From assembly GCF_030815415.1 (NCBI RefSeq), contig NZ_JAUSWW010000001.1, forward strand, positions 9,114,001 through 9,178,000: DNA of 64,000 bases, written 5' to 3'. Shown piece after piece: positions 50,345 to 58,977 of the stretch. Numbering within the stretch: position 1 is the first letter of the stretch; the number at the start of each line of letters is the position of its first letter. The stretch comes from Streptomyces canus (GTDB lineage: Bacteria > Actinomycetota > Actinomycetes > Streptomycetales > Streptomycetaceae). The notes under the pieces are model-generated. The model was not told the origin of the DNA. It saw only the letters and a program-made list of their open reading frames with translations, and searched no databases. Position numbers and translations under genes: made by a program.

Positions 50345-51580
50345 TCAGGCCTCGACGGTGGGCTGGAGCGTCTCCCGCGCCGTGGGCAGGACGTTCTTGA
50401 TGTAGTCCTCGACCGCCGTGTCCAGGCCGATGTCGTGCTGCGCCCGCTCCGACAGGTACCAGCGGTGTTCGAGCAGCTCGTGGTAGATCTCGGCCGGGTC
50501 CATCGACCCGCGCTGTTCGAGTGGCACCGCGCGCACGGTCGGGCGGAAGACGTCCCGCACCCAGCGGTGGGCGAGGACCTCGGGGCGGGCGCCGAGGGGG
50601 TCGCCCGGGGCGTAGTCGTCCTGGGTGGCCATCCAGCTCTCCAGGTCGTTCAGCAGCCGACGGGCCTGGTTCTCCTCGGTGTCCAGGCCCGTCAGCCGCA
50701 GCAGCTGGCGCTGGTGGTGGCCGGCGTCCACGACCTTGGGCACGAAGGTGACCGTGTCACCGTTGGCCGCGTGCTCGATCTGCATCTCGGCCACGTCGAA
50801 ACCGAGCTCGTTGAGACGGCGGATCCGGCGCTCGATGTAGTGGTACTTGCCCGCCGGGTAGACGGACGTGCGGGTCAGCTCCTCCCACAGGCCGCGGTAG
50901 CGCGCGCAGATCTCCATGCCGAACTCGATCGGGTCGACGGAGGGGTGCAGCGCTCCGGAGGCCTCCAGGTCGAGGAGCTCGCCGCTGATGTTCACGCGGG
51001 CGAGGTCGAGGTCGTACTCGCGCTGGCCGTTGCTGAGCTGGGGGTGCAGTTCGCCGGTCTCGGCGTCGACGAGATAGGCGGCGTAGGCGCCCGCGTCCCG
51101 GCGGAAGAGGGTGTTGGACAGCGAGCAGTCGCCCCACGCGAACCCGGCCAGGTGCAGTCGCACGAGCAGGACGGCCAGGGCGTCCATGAGGCGGTGCATG
51201 GTCGCCGGCCGCATCGTCGTCTCGAACATCGACCGGTACGGCATCGAGCCGCCCAGGTGGCGGGTGACCAGGACGGACTCCAGCGGGTTGCCGTCCTGGT
51301 CGGTGCGGCCGGTGACCACGGCCAGCGGATCCACGGAGGGGATGGCGAGCCGGTCGAGGTCGCGGAGCATGTCGTACTCGTTGAGGGCGGGTCGCGCGGC
51401 GAGCTCCTTGACGGCGATGACCTCGTCGCCGGCGCGGGCGTAGCGCACGATGTGCCGGGATATGCCGCGCGGCAGCGGGACCAGGACCTCTTCCGGCCAC
51501 TGCTCCAGGGGCACGTCCCACGGCAGCTCCAGCAGGAGCGCGGGGTGCTCCGGGTTCGTCGCGCTGATCTGCAGTGCCAT
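50345..51580 (-). CDS. DUF4032 protein with lipopolysaccharide-kinase-like fold
   Basis: 411 aa, cytosolic. The N-terminal half resembles protein-kinase-like/WaaP folds: VIAVKELAARPALNEYDMLRDL (Lys plus helix), catalytic-loop-like FAWGDCSLSNTLFRRD, and AYLVDAETGEL in place of DFG. The C-terminal DUF4032 domain (about 225-400) includes GMEICARYRGLWEELT and ERRIRRLNELGFDVAEMQIE. Widespread in actinobacteria, function unknown; the GD and VD residues suggest possible phosphotransfer. Only 41 bp lie between its start and the MBL gene stop, so it may be co-transcribed with it. Confidence 0.9.
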   Translation of the reverse strand: MALQISATNPEHPALLLELPWDVPLEQWPEEVLVPLPRGISRHIVRYARAGDEVIAVKELAARPALNEYDMLRDLDRLAIPSVDPLAVVTGRTDQDGNPLESVLVTRHLGGSMPYRSMFETTMRPATMHRLMDALAVLLVRLHLAGFAWGDCSLSNTLFRRDAGAYAAYLVDAETGELHPQLSNGQREYDLDLARVNISGELLDLEASGALHPSVDPIEFGMEICARYRGLWEELTRTSVYPAGKYHYIERRIRRLNELGFDVAEMQIEHAANGDTVTFVPKVVDAGHHQRQLLRLTGLDTEENQARRLLNDLESWMATQDDYAPGDPLGARPEVLAHRWVRDVFRPTVRAVPLEQRGSMDPAEIYHELLEHRWYLSERAQHDIGLDTAVEDYIKNVLPTARETLQPTVEA

Positions 51581-51621
51581 GGGCCGTTCGTCCTCGCCTC
51601 GCGGGTGATCGTCACCTCACC

Positions 51622-52368
51622 TTAGAGGGCGCGCTCCCTGGCCTGAAGTGCCGCTTCACGGACCGGACCGCGGTACGCCGGACCGTGGCCCGGGAGCAGG
51701 AGGTCGCCCTCCAGGGCGGCGAGGACGTCCAGCGAGGCCACGGCACGGGCGCGCTCGTGGTGGAACATGTCCGGCAGCAGCTGAGGGCCCTTGACGCGCG
51801 AGGTCGGGTGGCCGCTCACCAGGGCGTCGCCGGAGATCAGTACGCCGGTGTCCGGGAGGTGGAAGGCGGCGTGGCCGTCGGTGTGGCCCGGCGTGTGCAC
51901 GGGGACCGGTCGGCCCGGCAGGTCGAGGGCGCCCTCGGAGGGGAACGCCTCGGGACCGGTGACCGGGACGTGTGCCTTGCCTCCGGAGCGGATGGCGTGC
52001 AGTGCCCAGGGCAGGACACCCGGCCGCCAGCCGTTCCTCACCACGTCAGCGACGGTCACCTGGTGCAGGAACTCCCGGCGGGCATGCGGCACTTCGGCGT
52101 CATACAGGTACACGGGCGTGCCGTACGCGGCGCGCAGGTACTCGGCCGAACCCAGGTGGTCGTTGTGGGCGTGCGTGATCAGCACCGCCGTGACCGCCTC
52201 CGGTGAACTGCCCACCTGCGCAAGGGAGGCGAGCACCTGCTCGCGGTCCCCGGGGTAGCCGGTGTCGACCAGGGTGACGGCGTCCCCGTCGGTGAGGATC
52301 ACCCAGTTGGTGTTGCTCCCGTGCACCAGGTAGGTGCCGTCGGCGACTTGCTGCACGTCCGTCTGCAT
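51622..52368 (-). CDS. MBL-fold metallo-hydrolase
   Basis: 248 aa metallo-beta-lactamase fold. Zinc motif ITHAHNDHLGS (HxHxDH variant, about 65-75), HTPGHTDGHAAFHL for the third His region, ISGDAL for the bridging Asp and PGHGP for the terminal His. No signal peptide. Probably a cytosolic esterase or lactonase-type hydrolase; substrate unknown. ATG 52368 with only a weak ribosome site. Confidence 0.9.
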   Translation of the reverse strand: MQTDVQQVADGTYLVHGSNTNWVILTDGDAVTLVDTGYPGDREQVLASLAQVGSSPEAVTAVLITHAHNDHLGSAEYLRAAYGTPVYLYDAEVPHARREFLHQVTVADVVRNGWRPGVLPWALHAIRSGGKAHVPVTGPEAFPSEGALDLPGRPVPVHTPGHTDGHAAFHLPDTGVLISGDALVSGHPTSRVKGPQLLPDMFHHERARAVASLDVLAALEGDLLLPGHGPAYRGPVREAALQARERAL

Positions 52369-52475
52369 GATCGTCCCGAAGGGTGAGGTGCCTGCTCGAC
52401 AGGCACAGCAAAGCAGGCCGGGCAGGGGCCGCGGTGGGCGGGTGCGGGCCGCCGGAGGAGAAGGGGAAGAGGGAA

Positions 52476-52508
52476 GGCTGCCTCCGGCGCCGTCCGCCGG
52501 AGGCAGCC
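52476..52508 (-). terminator. Strong hairpin terminator of alkB
   Basis: Perfect 14-bp arms (52476-52489 and 52495-52508; core CTGCCTCCGG/CCGGAGGCAG) with a 5-nt loop, 35 bp past the alkB stop. It is followed on the minus strand by a pyrimidine-rich tract (CTTCCCTCTTCCCC). It isolates alkB from the MBL gene. The rest of the gap 52369-52542 is empty. Confidence 0.75.
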
Positions 52509-52542
52509 CCCTGCGTGCTTCCGAAGCAGCCGCCTCTCTGCC

Positions 52543-53169
52543 TCAGTGCACGCCGTGCGGGCGGAACTGGACACTGATGCGCGGTCCCGCGGCGCGTGTG
52601 GTCTTCGGTACGGAGTGCTCCCAGGTCCGCTGGCAGGAGCCGCCCATCACGATCAGGTCGCCGTGGCCCAGCGGGCGGCGCACGGCGCTGCCGCCGCGCA
52701 TCGGACGCAGCAGCAGATCGCGGGGCGCGCCGACGGAGAGGATGGCGACCATGGTGTCCTCACGGGCGCCCCGGCCGATCCGGTCGCCGTGCCAGGCGAC
52801 GCTGTCCCGGCCGTCGCGGTAGAAGCAGAGCCCTGCCGTGGTGAACGGCTCGCCCAGCTCCTCGGCATAGTGCGCGGTGAGTGCCTCGCGGGCCTGGGCC
52901 AGCACCGGGTGCGGCAGTACGTCGTCCACGCCGTAGAACGCGAGCAGCCGCGGTACGTCGACGACGTGGTCGTACATCGTCCGGCGCTCGGCGCGCCACG
53001 GAACCTCGGCGGCGAGCTGTTCGAACAGTGCGTCGGAGCCGCCGAGCCAGCCGGGGAGGACGTCGATCCAGGCACCGTGTCCGAGGGCGGTCCGCCGGAT
53101 CCCGTCGAGGCGGCCGAGGCGGATCTCGTCCGTCTGGTCGAAGAGCGAGGCCTGGAGGTGCGTGGTCAT
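52543..53169 (-). CDS. alkB: AlkB-type Fe(II)/2-oxoglutarate dioxygenase (alkylation repair)
   Basis: 208 aa. Double-stranded beta-helix core with the iron ligands His and Asp in VAWHGDRIGRG and the distal His in QRTWEHSVPK; the 2-oxoglutarate Arg is in RISVQFRPHG. The loop LLLRPMRGGSAVRRPLGHGDLIVMGG is typical of AlkB proteins that demethylate 1-methyladenine/3-methylcytosine in DNA. ATG 53169 lies 120 bp from the divergent tetR with its tandem dyads. A strong terminator follows the gene. Confidence 0.93.
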   Translation of the reverse strand: MTTHLQASLFDQTDEIRLGRLDGIRRTALGHGAWIDVLPGWLGGSDALFEQLAAEVPWRAERRTMYDHVVDVPRLLAFYGVDDVLPHPVLAQAREALTAHYAEELGEPFTTAGLCFYRDGRDSVAWHGDRIGRGAREDTMVAILSVGAPRDLLLRPMRGGSAVRRPLGHGDLIVMGGSCQRTWEHSVPKTTRAAGPRISVQFRPHGVH

Positions 53170-53238
53170 GGATCCAGCGTACTCCTGATTCGAAAATGTG
53201 TTCCCATCGCGTGGCAGAGTCCGGGAGCCCGACTCTTT

Positions 53239-53273
53239 CGATACATCGTTGTATCGGATACATTCCCGTATCG
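53239..53273. promoter_or_regulatory. Tandem TetR-type dyads between alkB and tetR
   Basis: CGATACA-TCGT-TGTATCG (53239-53256) directly followed by GATAC-ATTCCC-GTATC (53257-53272). They lie 16 bp before the tetR start, so autoregulation is likely; they could also influence alkB. Confidence 0.65.
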
Positions 53274-53288
53274 AACGGAGGGCCGGAC

Positions 53289-53915
53289 ATGGCACTGGAG
53301 GGCACGACCAAGCGCGTCACCAAGCGCCGGGTCCGCACCCGCGCCAACCTCCTGGACGCCGCGTTCGCGGTCTTCGCCGCCAAGGGCTTCGGGCGGGTCT
53401 CCATCGAGGAGGTCTGCGAGGCCGCCGGCTACAGCCGCGGCGCCTTCTACTCCAACTTCGACAGCCTGGACGAGCTGTTCTTCGCCCTCTACCAGCAGCG
53501 GGCCGACCTGATCGCCGACCAGGTCTCCGGCGCGCTGGCCCTGGACGGACCCGACCTCGACGTGCCCGCCGCCGTCGACCGTGTCACCGAGGTGCTGCTC
53601 CTGGACCGGGACTGGCTCCTGGTGAAGACGGACTTCCTGGTGTACGCCGCCCGGGAACCGGCCGTCGCGCAGACCCTGCTGGAGCACCGGGAGCGGCTGC
53701 GCCGGGCGATCTCCGAACGGCTGGCCCGGGCGCAGGGCCACACCGCGCTGCCCGCCGTCCTCGGCGACCTCGACGGGGCCGCCCACGCCGTCGTCGCCGC
53801 GTACGACGGGGTCACCACCCAACTGCTGCTGGACCGGGACCTCGAACGGGCCCGGACCTGGCTGGGGCAACTGCTCACCGCGCTGCTGACCGACGGCAGC
53901 GACACCACCGCATAA
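53289..53915 (+). CDS. TetR-family regulator
   Basis: 208 aa. HTH about residues 15-62 (RTRANLLDAAFAVFAAKGFGRVSIEEVCEAAGYSRGAFYSNFDSLDELFFALY), TetR C-domain after that. GGAGG ribosome site, ATG 53289. Sits directly upstream of a flavoprotein (16 bp) in the same operon and downstream of tandem dyads matching its type, so it probably represses its own operon. Confidence 0.93.
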   Translation: MALEGTTKRVTKRRVRTRANLLDAAFAVFAAKGFGRVSIEEVCEAAGYSRGAFYSNFDSLDELFFALYQQRADLIADQVSGALALDGPDLDVPAAVDRVTEVLLLDRDWLLVKTDFLVYAAREPAVAQTLLEHRERLRRAISERLARAQGHTALPAVLGDLDGAAHAVVAAYDGVTTQLLLDRDLERARTWLGQLLTALLTDGSDTTA

Positions 53916-53931
53916 GGAAGGGATGGTCGCC

Positions 53932-55605
53932 ATGGATGCCGACGTCATCGTCGTCGGAGCGGGGCTCGCGGGCCTGGTCGCGGCGCATGAACTGACCAGC
54001 CGGGGCCGCAGGGTCGCGCTGGTCGACCAGGAGAACGCCGCCAACCTCGGCGGCCAGGCCTTCTGGTCCTTCGGCGGGCTCTTCCTCGTCGACTCCCCGG
54101 AGCAGCGGCGCCTCGGCATCAAGGACTCCTTCGACCTGGCCTGGAACGACTGGCAGGGCAGCGCCCAGTTCGACCGCGAGGACGACGAGGACTCCTGGGC
54201 GGTGCGCTGGGCGCGCGCCTACGTCGAGTTCGCGGCCGGGGAGAAGCGGTCCTGGCTGGAGGGGCACGGCATCAAGTTCCTGCCGACCGTCGGCTGGGCC
54301 GAACGCGGTGACCTGCGCGCACACGGCCACGGCAACTCCGTGCCGCGCTTCCACGTCTCGTGGGGCACCGGCACGGGCGTCGTGGAGCCGTTCGTCGACT
54401 ACGCCAAGCAGGCCGCCCGCGACGGGCTGCTCACCTTCTACCACCGCCACCAGGTCGACGCACTCGTCATCGAGGACGGGCAGGCGCGCGGGGTGCGCGG
54501 CACCGTCCTCGCCGAGGACAACTCGGCGCGGGGCGTGAAGTCCAGCCGCGACCGCGTCGGCGACTTCGAACTCACCGCCCAGGCCGTCGTCGTCACCACC
54601 GGCGGCATCGGCGCCGACCACGACATCGTCCGCCGCTACTGGCCCGAGCGCCTCGGCACCCCGCCCACCGAGATGGTCACCGGCGTCCCCGCCTATGTCG
54701 ATGGGCGCATGCTCGACATCAGCGCCGAGGCGGGCGTACGCCTGGTCAACCGCGACCGCATGTGGCACTACACCGAGGGCGTGCAGAACTGGGACCCGAT
54801 CTGGCCCGGTCACGGCATCCGCATCCTGCCCGGACCGTCCTCCCTGTGGTTCGACGCCCTGGGCCGCCGGCTGCCCGACCCGTGCCTGCCCGGTTACGAC
54901 ACCCTCGGCACCCTCAAGTACCTGCGCACCACCGAGGACATCGCCGGCTACGACCACTCGTGGTTCATCCTCACCCAGAAGATCATCGAGAAGGAGTTCG
55001 CGCTGTCGGGCTCCGAGCAGAACCCCGACATCACCGCCAAGGACCGGATCGGGTTCCTCAAGGAGCGGGTGCTGGGCAAGGGCGCCCCGGGGCCGGTCGA
55101 CGCGTTCCTGCGCAACGGGGCGGACTTCGTGACCGCGCCGGACCTGGAGCAGCTCGTCGAGAAGATGAACGCCCTGACGGACAAGCCGCTCCTGGACGCG
55201 GCCACGGTGCGCCGCCAGATCGAGGCCCGCGACCTCCAGATCGCCAACCCGTACAGCAAGGACGCCCAGGTCCAGGGCATCCGCAACGCCCGCCGCTACA
55301 TCGGCGACAAGCTCGGCCGGGTCGCCACCCCGCACCGCATTCTCGACGCGGACGCCGGCCCGCTGATCGGCGTCAAGCTGCACGTCCTGACCCGCAAGAC
55401 CCTCGGCGGCATCCAGACCGACCTGGACTCCCGCGCCCTGGGCACCGACGGCGACCCGATCGGCGGACTGTACGCGGCGGGTGAGGTGGCCGGCTTCGGC
55501 GGCGGCGGAGTGCACGGCTACAACGCGCTGGAGGGCACCTTCCTCGGCGGCTGTCTGTTCTCCGGGCGGGCGGCGGGACGGGCGGCGGCGCGGCAGACCG
55601 CGTGA
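53932..55605 (+). CDS. FAD-binding dehydrogenase, KstD/fumarate-reductase-like
   Basis: 557 aa. N-terminal FAD motif VIVVGAGLAGLVAAHEL (about 4-20) with a GGQAFWSFGG loop, a flexible substrate domain in the middle (about 150-400), and the closing FAD motif GGLYAAGEVAGFGGGGVHGYNALEGTFLGGCLFSGRAAG (about 505-545). This is the fumarate reductase/3-ketosteroid dehydrogenase superfamily, in the subset annotated as FAD-binding dehydrogenase; substrate unknown. ATG 53932 is chosen; ATG 53923 is equally served by the AAGGAAGGG sequence. Second gene after tetR. Confidence 0.9.
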   Translation: MDADVIVVGAGLAGLVAAHELTSRGRRVALVDQENAANLGGQAFWSFGGLFLVDSPEQRRLGIKDSFDLAWNDWQGSAQFDREDDEDSWAVRWARAYVEFAAGEKRSWLEGHGIKFLPTVGWAERGDLRAHGHGNSVPRFHVSWGTGTGVVEPFVDYAKQAARDGLLTFYHRHQVDALVIEDGQARGVRGTVLAEDNSARGVKSSRDRVGDFELTAQAVVVTTGGIGADHDIVRRYWPERLGTPPTEMVTGVPAYVDGRMLDISAEAGVRLVNRDRMWHYTEGVQNWDPIWPGHGIRILPGPSSLWFDALGRRLPDPCLPGYDTLGTLKYLRTTEDIAGYDHSWFILTQKIIEKEFALSGSEQNPDITAKDRIGFLKERVLGKGAPGPVDAFLRNGADFVTAPDLEQLVEKMNALTDKPLLDAATVRRQIEARDLQIANPYSKDAQVQGIRNARRYIGDKLGRVATPHRILDADAGPLIGVKLHVLTRKTLGGIQTDLDSRALGTDGDPIGGLYAAGEVAGFGGGGVHGYNALEGTFLGGCLFSGRAAGRAAARQTA

Positions 55606-55626
55606 GGCGCACCGGCTGAGAGTCCC

Positions 55627-55974
55627 TCAGTCCAGCAGGCGTGCGAGTACGGCCGCGTGGCTCTCCTCGGGAGCCTTCGCGGCCGTCAGCAGGGTGAGGG
55701 GCCCCTTGCGGGCCAGCTCGCGCACGTGGTCCAGGAGTTCGGCCGCCTCGGGTGCGGCCAGCTCCGCCTCGTAACGCCCGGCGAACTCCTCGTAGGACCC
55801 CTCACCGGCGTGGTACCAGCGGCGCAGCTCGGTCGACGGGGTCATGGCCTTGGGCCACTCGTCGACCCGCGCGGCATCTTTCGACAGGCCGCGCGGCCAC
55901 AGCCGGTCGACCAGGACGCGTACGCCGTCCTCCGGCTCCGGCGACTCGTAGACGCGGCGCACACGAACGCTCAT
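55627..55974 (-). CDS. DUF488 family protein
   Basis: 115 aa, complete DUF488 domain: VRVRRVYESPEPEDGVRVLVDRLWPRGLSKDAARVDEWPKAMTPS, then LLTAAKAPEESHAAVLARLL. The family is small, widely distributed and of unknown role; some members are linked to heme or DNA repair contexts. ATG 55974 with GAAGGG upstream. Divergent from the M1 peptidase gene (141 bp). Confidence 0.9.
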   Translation of the reverse strand: MSVRVRRVYESPEPEDGVRVLVDRLWPRGLSKDAARVDEWPKAMTPSTELRRWYHAGEGSYEEFAGRYEAELAAPEAAELLDHVRELARKGPLTLLTAAKAPEESHAAVLARLLD

Positions 55975-56115
55975 GGCGGGGCCCTTCCACGGAGGTGGTG
56001 ACGTGCCGGGAGCGTACTTCGCGGAGCCACACGACTTGACCGGCTCAAGGGTGAGTTCCACCGAGATCACCTTTAGTGTGAAGCCGTCTGCCACCCCCCA
56101 ACCGCAGGAGCGCAT

Positions 56116-57501
56116 GTGCCTCAGGCCGTCAGACGCACCTTCGTCCTCGGAACCGTCCCCGTCGCCCTGGTGGCGCTGCTCGGGGCGGCCGCACCCCCGT
56201 CGGTCGGCTCGCCCGGCGCCGGCGACCCGTACTTCCCGCTGGCCGGCAACGGCGGCTACCACGTCGGCCACTACGACCTGACCCTCCGCTACGACACGGA
56301 CAGCCGCCACCTCGACGGCAAGGCCGTCCTCTACGCCCGCGCCACCCAGAAGCTCAGCCGCTTCGACCTCGACCTGAACGGGCTGAAGGTCACGGGCCTG
56401 ACCGTCGGCCGGGACAAGGCGGACTTCCGCCGCGACGGCCAGGAACTCGTCGTCACCCCGCGCAGGACCCTGCACAAGGGTCAGTGGTTCCGCGTCACCG
56501 TCACCTACAACGGCAAGCCGGCCCCGGTCACCGACCCGGACGGCTCGCTCGACGGCTGGATCCCCACGGACGACGGCGCCTTCGTCGCGGGGGAGCCGCA
56601 GGGCGCGATGACCTGGTTCCCCGCGAACAACCACCCCAAGGACAAGTCGTCGTACGACTTCACGATCACCGTTCCCAAGGGGCGCACCGCCGTCGCCAAC
56701 GGCGTGTTCCTCGGGCAGGCGACGGCTCACGGGCGGACCACGTTCCGCTGGCGTCAGTCCGAGCCCATGGCCGCCTACCTGGCCACGGCGACGGTCGGGA
56801 AGTTCACCGTGGAGCGGTACACGACGCGTGACGGCATCCAGGTCTACAACGCCGTCGACCCGCGCGAGGCCGACGCCGCCGTACCGGTCCTGAAGAAGCT
56901 GCCGTCCGTCCTGGCCTGGGAGAGCAAGCTCTTCGGGCCCTACCCGTTCAAGGCCGCCGGCTCGATCGTCGACCGGGCCCCGAACGTCGGGTACGCGCTG
57001 GAGACGCAGACGCGGCCCGTCTACGACCGGGCCCCCGGACTGAGCACCCTCGTCCACGAGAGCGCCCACCAGTGGTTCGGCGACTCCGTCACCCTGACCT
57101 CGTGGAAGGACATCTGGCTCAACGAGGGGTTCGCGACCTACGCCGAGTGGCTCTACGCCGAACAGCACGGCGGCGACAGCGCGCAGAAGTCCTTCGACGC
57201 GCTGTACGCCCGGCCGGCGAGCGACGGGCTCTGGGAGTTCCCGCCCGGTGACCCGGGCAGCGGCGCGAACATCTTCGGCACGCCCGTCTACGCCCGTGGC
57301 GCGATGGCCCTGCACCAACTCCGCAAGGCCGTGGGGGACCGGGTGTTCTTCCGGATCCTGCGGGCCTGGGCCGGCGAGCACCGGGACGGGCACGGGACGA
57401 CCGCCCAGCTCGTGCGCCTGGCGGAACGCGAGTCCGGCAAGGACCTGGACGGACTGTTCCGGACGTGGGTGTACCAGCAGGGCAAGCCGGACGCACCCTA
57501 G
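56116..57501 (+). CDS. Secreted M1-family zinc aminopeptidase (single-domain type)
   Basis: 461 aa. N-terminal signal/anchor region about 1-30 (FVLGTVPVALVALLGAAAPP). N-terminal beta saddle (about 45-220), then a gluzincin core with His314-Glu-x-x-His318 (VHESAHQWFGD) and third ligand Glu337 (WLNEGFATY). The GxMEN-like exopeptidase motif appears as GYALETQT, a known variant in this group. The C-terminal ARM-like domain of larger M1 enzymes is absent, typical of the Streptomyces short type. GTG start 56116 after GGAG. Hydrolyses peptides outside the cell. Confidence 0.93.
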   Translation: MPQAVRRTFVLGTVPVALVALLGAAAPPSVGSPGAGDPYFPLAGNGGYHVGHYDLTLRYDTDSRHLDGKAVLYARATQKLSRFDLDLNGLKVTGLTVGRDKADFRRDGQELVVTPRRTLHKGQWFRVTVTYNGKPAPVTDPDGSLDGWIPTDDGAFVAGEPQGAMTWFPANNHPKDKSSYDFTITVPKGRTAVANGVFLGQATAHGRTTFRWRQSEPMAAYLATATVGKFTVERYTTRDGIQVYNAVDPREADAAVPVLKKLPSVLAWESKLFGPYPFKAAGSIVDRAPNVGYALETQTRPVYDRAPGLSTLVHESAHQWFGDSVTLTSWKDIWLNEGFATYAEWLYAEQHGGDSAQKSFDALYARPASDGLWEFPPGDPGSGANIFGTPVYARGAMALHQLRKAVGDRVFFRILRAWAGEHRDGHGTTAQLVRLAERESGKDLDGLFRTWVYQQGKPDAP

Positions 57502-57542
57502 AACCTGACGAGTTCCACACAAGTGTCGGCGAGGGTCGACGC

Positions 57543-58277
57543 ATGATCACACGCAGACCGCATGTCGCGCTGCTGGCCGCCTCCCTCGTGCTCACCGGGT
57601 GCGGGGGAGGGGCGGTGGCGACCCCCGAGCGGCGGCCGCCGGCCACCACGTCGATCCGGCTCGCGCCGCCGGTCTCCCTGGAGGTCGCCCCGCGGCAACT
57701 GCCCGGCCTGGGACCGAAGACAGGGGCGAAGGTGCCGGACGACGCCCGCCAGGCCGTCGTCGTCACCGGACGCGGCAAGAACTCCTCGCGGTCCACCGTC
57801 GTCCTGTACGAGCGCACCGACGCGGGATGGCAGGCCGGGGAGACCTGGCCCGCGCACAACGCGCTGCGCGGCTGGAGCGACCACCACCGCGCCGGCGACC
57901 TGCGCTCACCCATCGGTGTCTTCCGCCTCACCGACGCCGGCGGACGCCTCCGCGACCCCGGCACCCGGCTGCCGTACGACCACGGCACCGGCTTCACCGC
58001 TACCGGCACCGGCTTCGAGGGCGAACCCCTGGCGGGCTCCTTCGACTATGTGATCGCCATCAACTACAACCGGGAGCCCGGGACTTCACCCCTCGACTGG
58101 ACCCGCCCGCTCGGCGCGGGCCGCGGCGGCGGGATATGGCTGCACGTCGACCACGACGGGCCCACCCAGGGCTGTGTCAGCCTCGCCGAGGAGCACATGA
58201 AGGAACTCCTCCTGGCGCTGGACCCGGCCCGCCGGCCGGTCGTCGTCATGGGCGACGCCGACTCCCTGGCCCGCTGA
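57543..58277 (+). CDS. L,D-transpeptidase-like lipoprotein
   Basis: 244 aa. Lipobox LTGC (Cys about 20) followed by a Gly-rich linker. YkuD-type catalytic motif WLHVDHDGPTQGCVSLAEEHM (His and Cys about 35 residues before the end) with an upstream TPIGVF-type entry (SPIGVFRL). L,D-transpeptidases make 3-3 crosslinks or attach proteins in peptidoglycan. The long N-terminal part before the YkuD motif is of the Streptomyces-type. ATG 57543; upstream of the two-component genes by 19 bp, so possibly co-transcribed. Confidence 0.88.
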   Translation: MITRRPHVALLAASLVLTGCGGGAVATPERRPPATTSIRLAPPVSLEVAPRQLPGLGPKTGAKVPDDARQAVVVTGRGKNSSRSTVVLYERTDAGWQAGETWPAHNALRGWSDHHRAGDLRSPIGVFRLTDAGGRLRDPGTRLPYDHGTGFTATGTGFEGEPLAGSFDYVIAINYNREPGTSPLDWTRPLGAGRGGGIWLHVDHDGPTQGCVSLAEEHMKELLLALDPARRPVVVMGDADSLAR

Positions 58278-58296
58278 GCGGCTTAGGATCCGCCGA

Positions 58297-58977
58297 ATGT
58301 GCGCACATGTGCTGGTCGCCGAGGACGACGAGATGCAGGCCGAACTCATACGCCGCTCCCTGCTGGCCGAGGGCTACACCGCCACCGTGGTCCACGACGG
58401 CGGCGCCGCCCTCGACGCGGTGCGACGGCTGAGACCCGACCTGGTCGTGCTGGACCTGATGCTGCCCGTGATCGACGGCCTCGGCGTGTGCCGGGCGCTG
58501 CGGCGGGCCGACGACATCCCGGTGCTCATGCTCACCGCCCGTTCCGCCGAGGACGACGTGCTGCTCGGCCTGGACGTGGGCGCCGACGACTACATGACCA
58601 AGCCCTACAGTCCGCGTGAGCTGATGGCCCGGATCCGCACGGTCCTGCGGCGCAGCGGGCACACCACGGGCGTCGTACGCGCCGCGGGGCTGCAGGTCGA
58701 TCCCGTACGGCACGAGGTGCGGTGCGAGGGCGAGGAAGTGGAGTGCACGCCCGCCGAGTTCGCGATCCTGCTCGCCATGGTCGCCGAACCCGAGCGGGTG
58801 TTCTCCCGGCGGCAGTTGCTGGAGTGCACCCGTGGCATCGACCGGTCGTCCACCGAGCGGGCCGTGGACGTCCACATCATGAACCTGCGGCGGAAGACCG
58901 AGACGGATCCGCGCAGGCCGGTCCGGCTGCTGACCGTGTTCGGCGTCGGCTACAAACTCAGCGGCGGTCGCGGATGA
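58297..58977 (+). CDS. OmpR/PhoB-type response regulator
   Basis: 226 aa. Receiver domain 1-115 with acidic pocket AEDDE, phosphoacceptor Asp53 (VVLDLMLPV), Thr/Ser at MLTARS, and Lys in MTKPYS. Winged-helix DNA-binding domain about 130-224 (ECTPAEFAILLAMVAEPERVFSRRQLLE ... VDVHIMNLRRKTE). Pairs with the kinase that overlaps it by ATGA. A lipoprotein L,D-transpeptidase precedes, so the pair may control wall remodelling (inference). Confidence 0.95.
   Translation: MCAHVLVAEDDEMQAELIRRSLLAEGYTATVVHDGGAALDAVRRLRPDLVVLDLMLPVIDGLGVCRALRRADDIPVLMLTARSAEDDVLLGLDVGADDYMTKPYSPRELMARIRTVLRRSGHTTGVVRAAGLQVDPVRHEVRCEGEEVECTPAEFAILLAMVAEPERVFSRRQLLECTRGIDRSSTERAVDVHIMNLRRKTETDPRRPVRLLTVFGVGYKLSGGRG

Noticed and set aside
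53875..55515. 546-codon antisense frame opposite the FAD-binding dehydrogenase
   Set aside because: Codon composition is that of a shadow (Val/Gly/Leu/Asp-rich, no motif). The plus-strand protein has complete FAD motifs.
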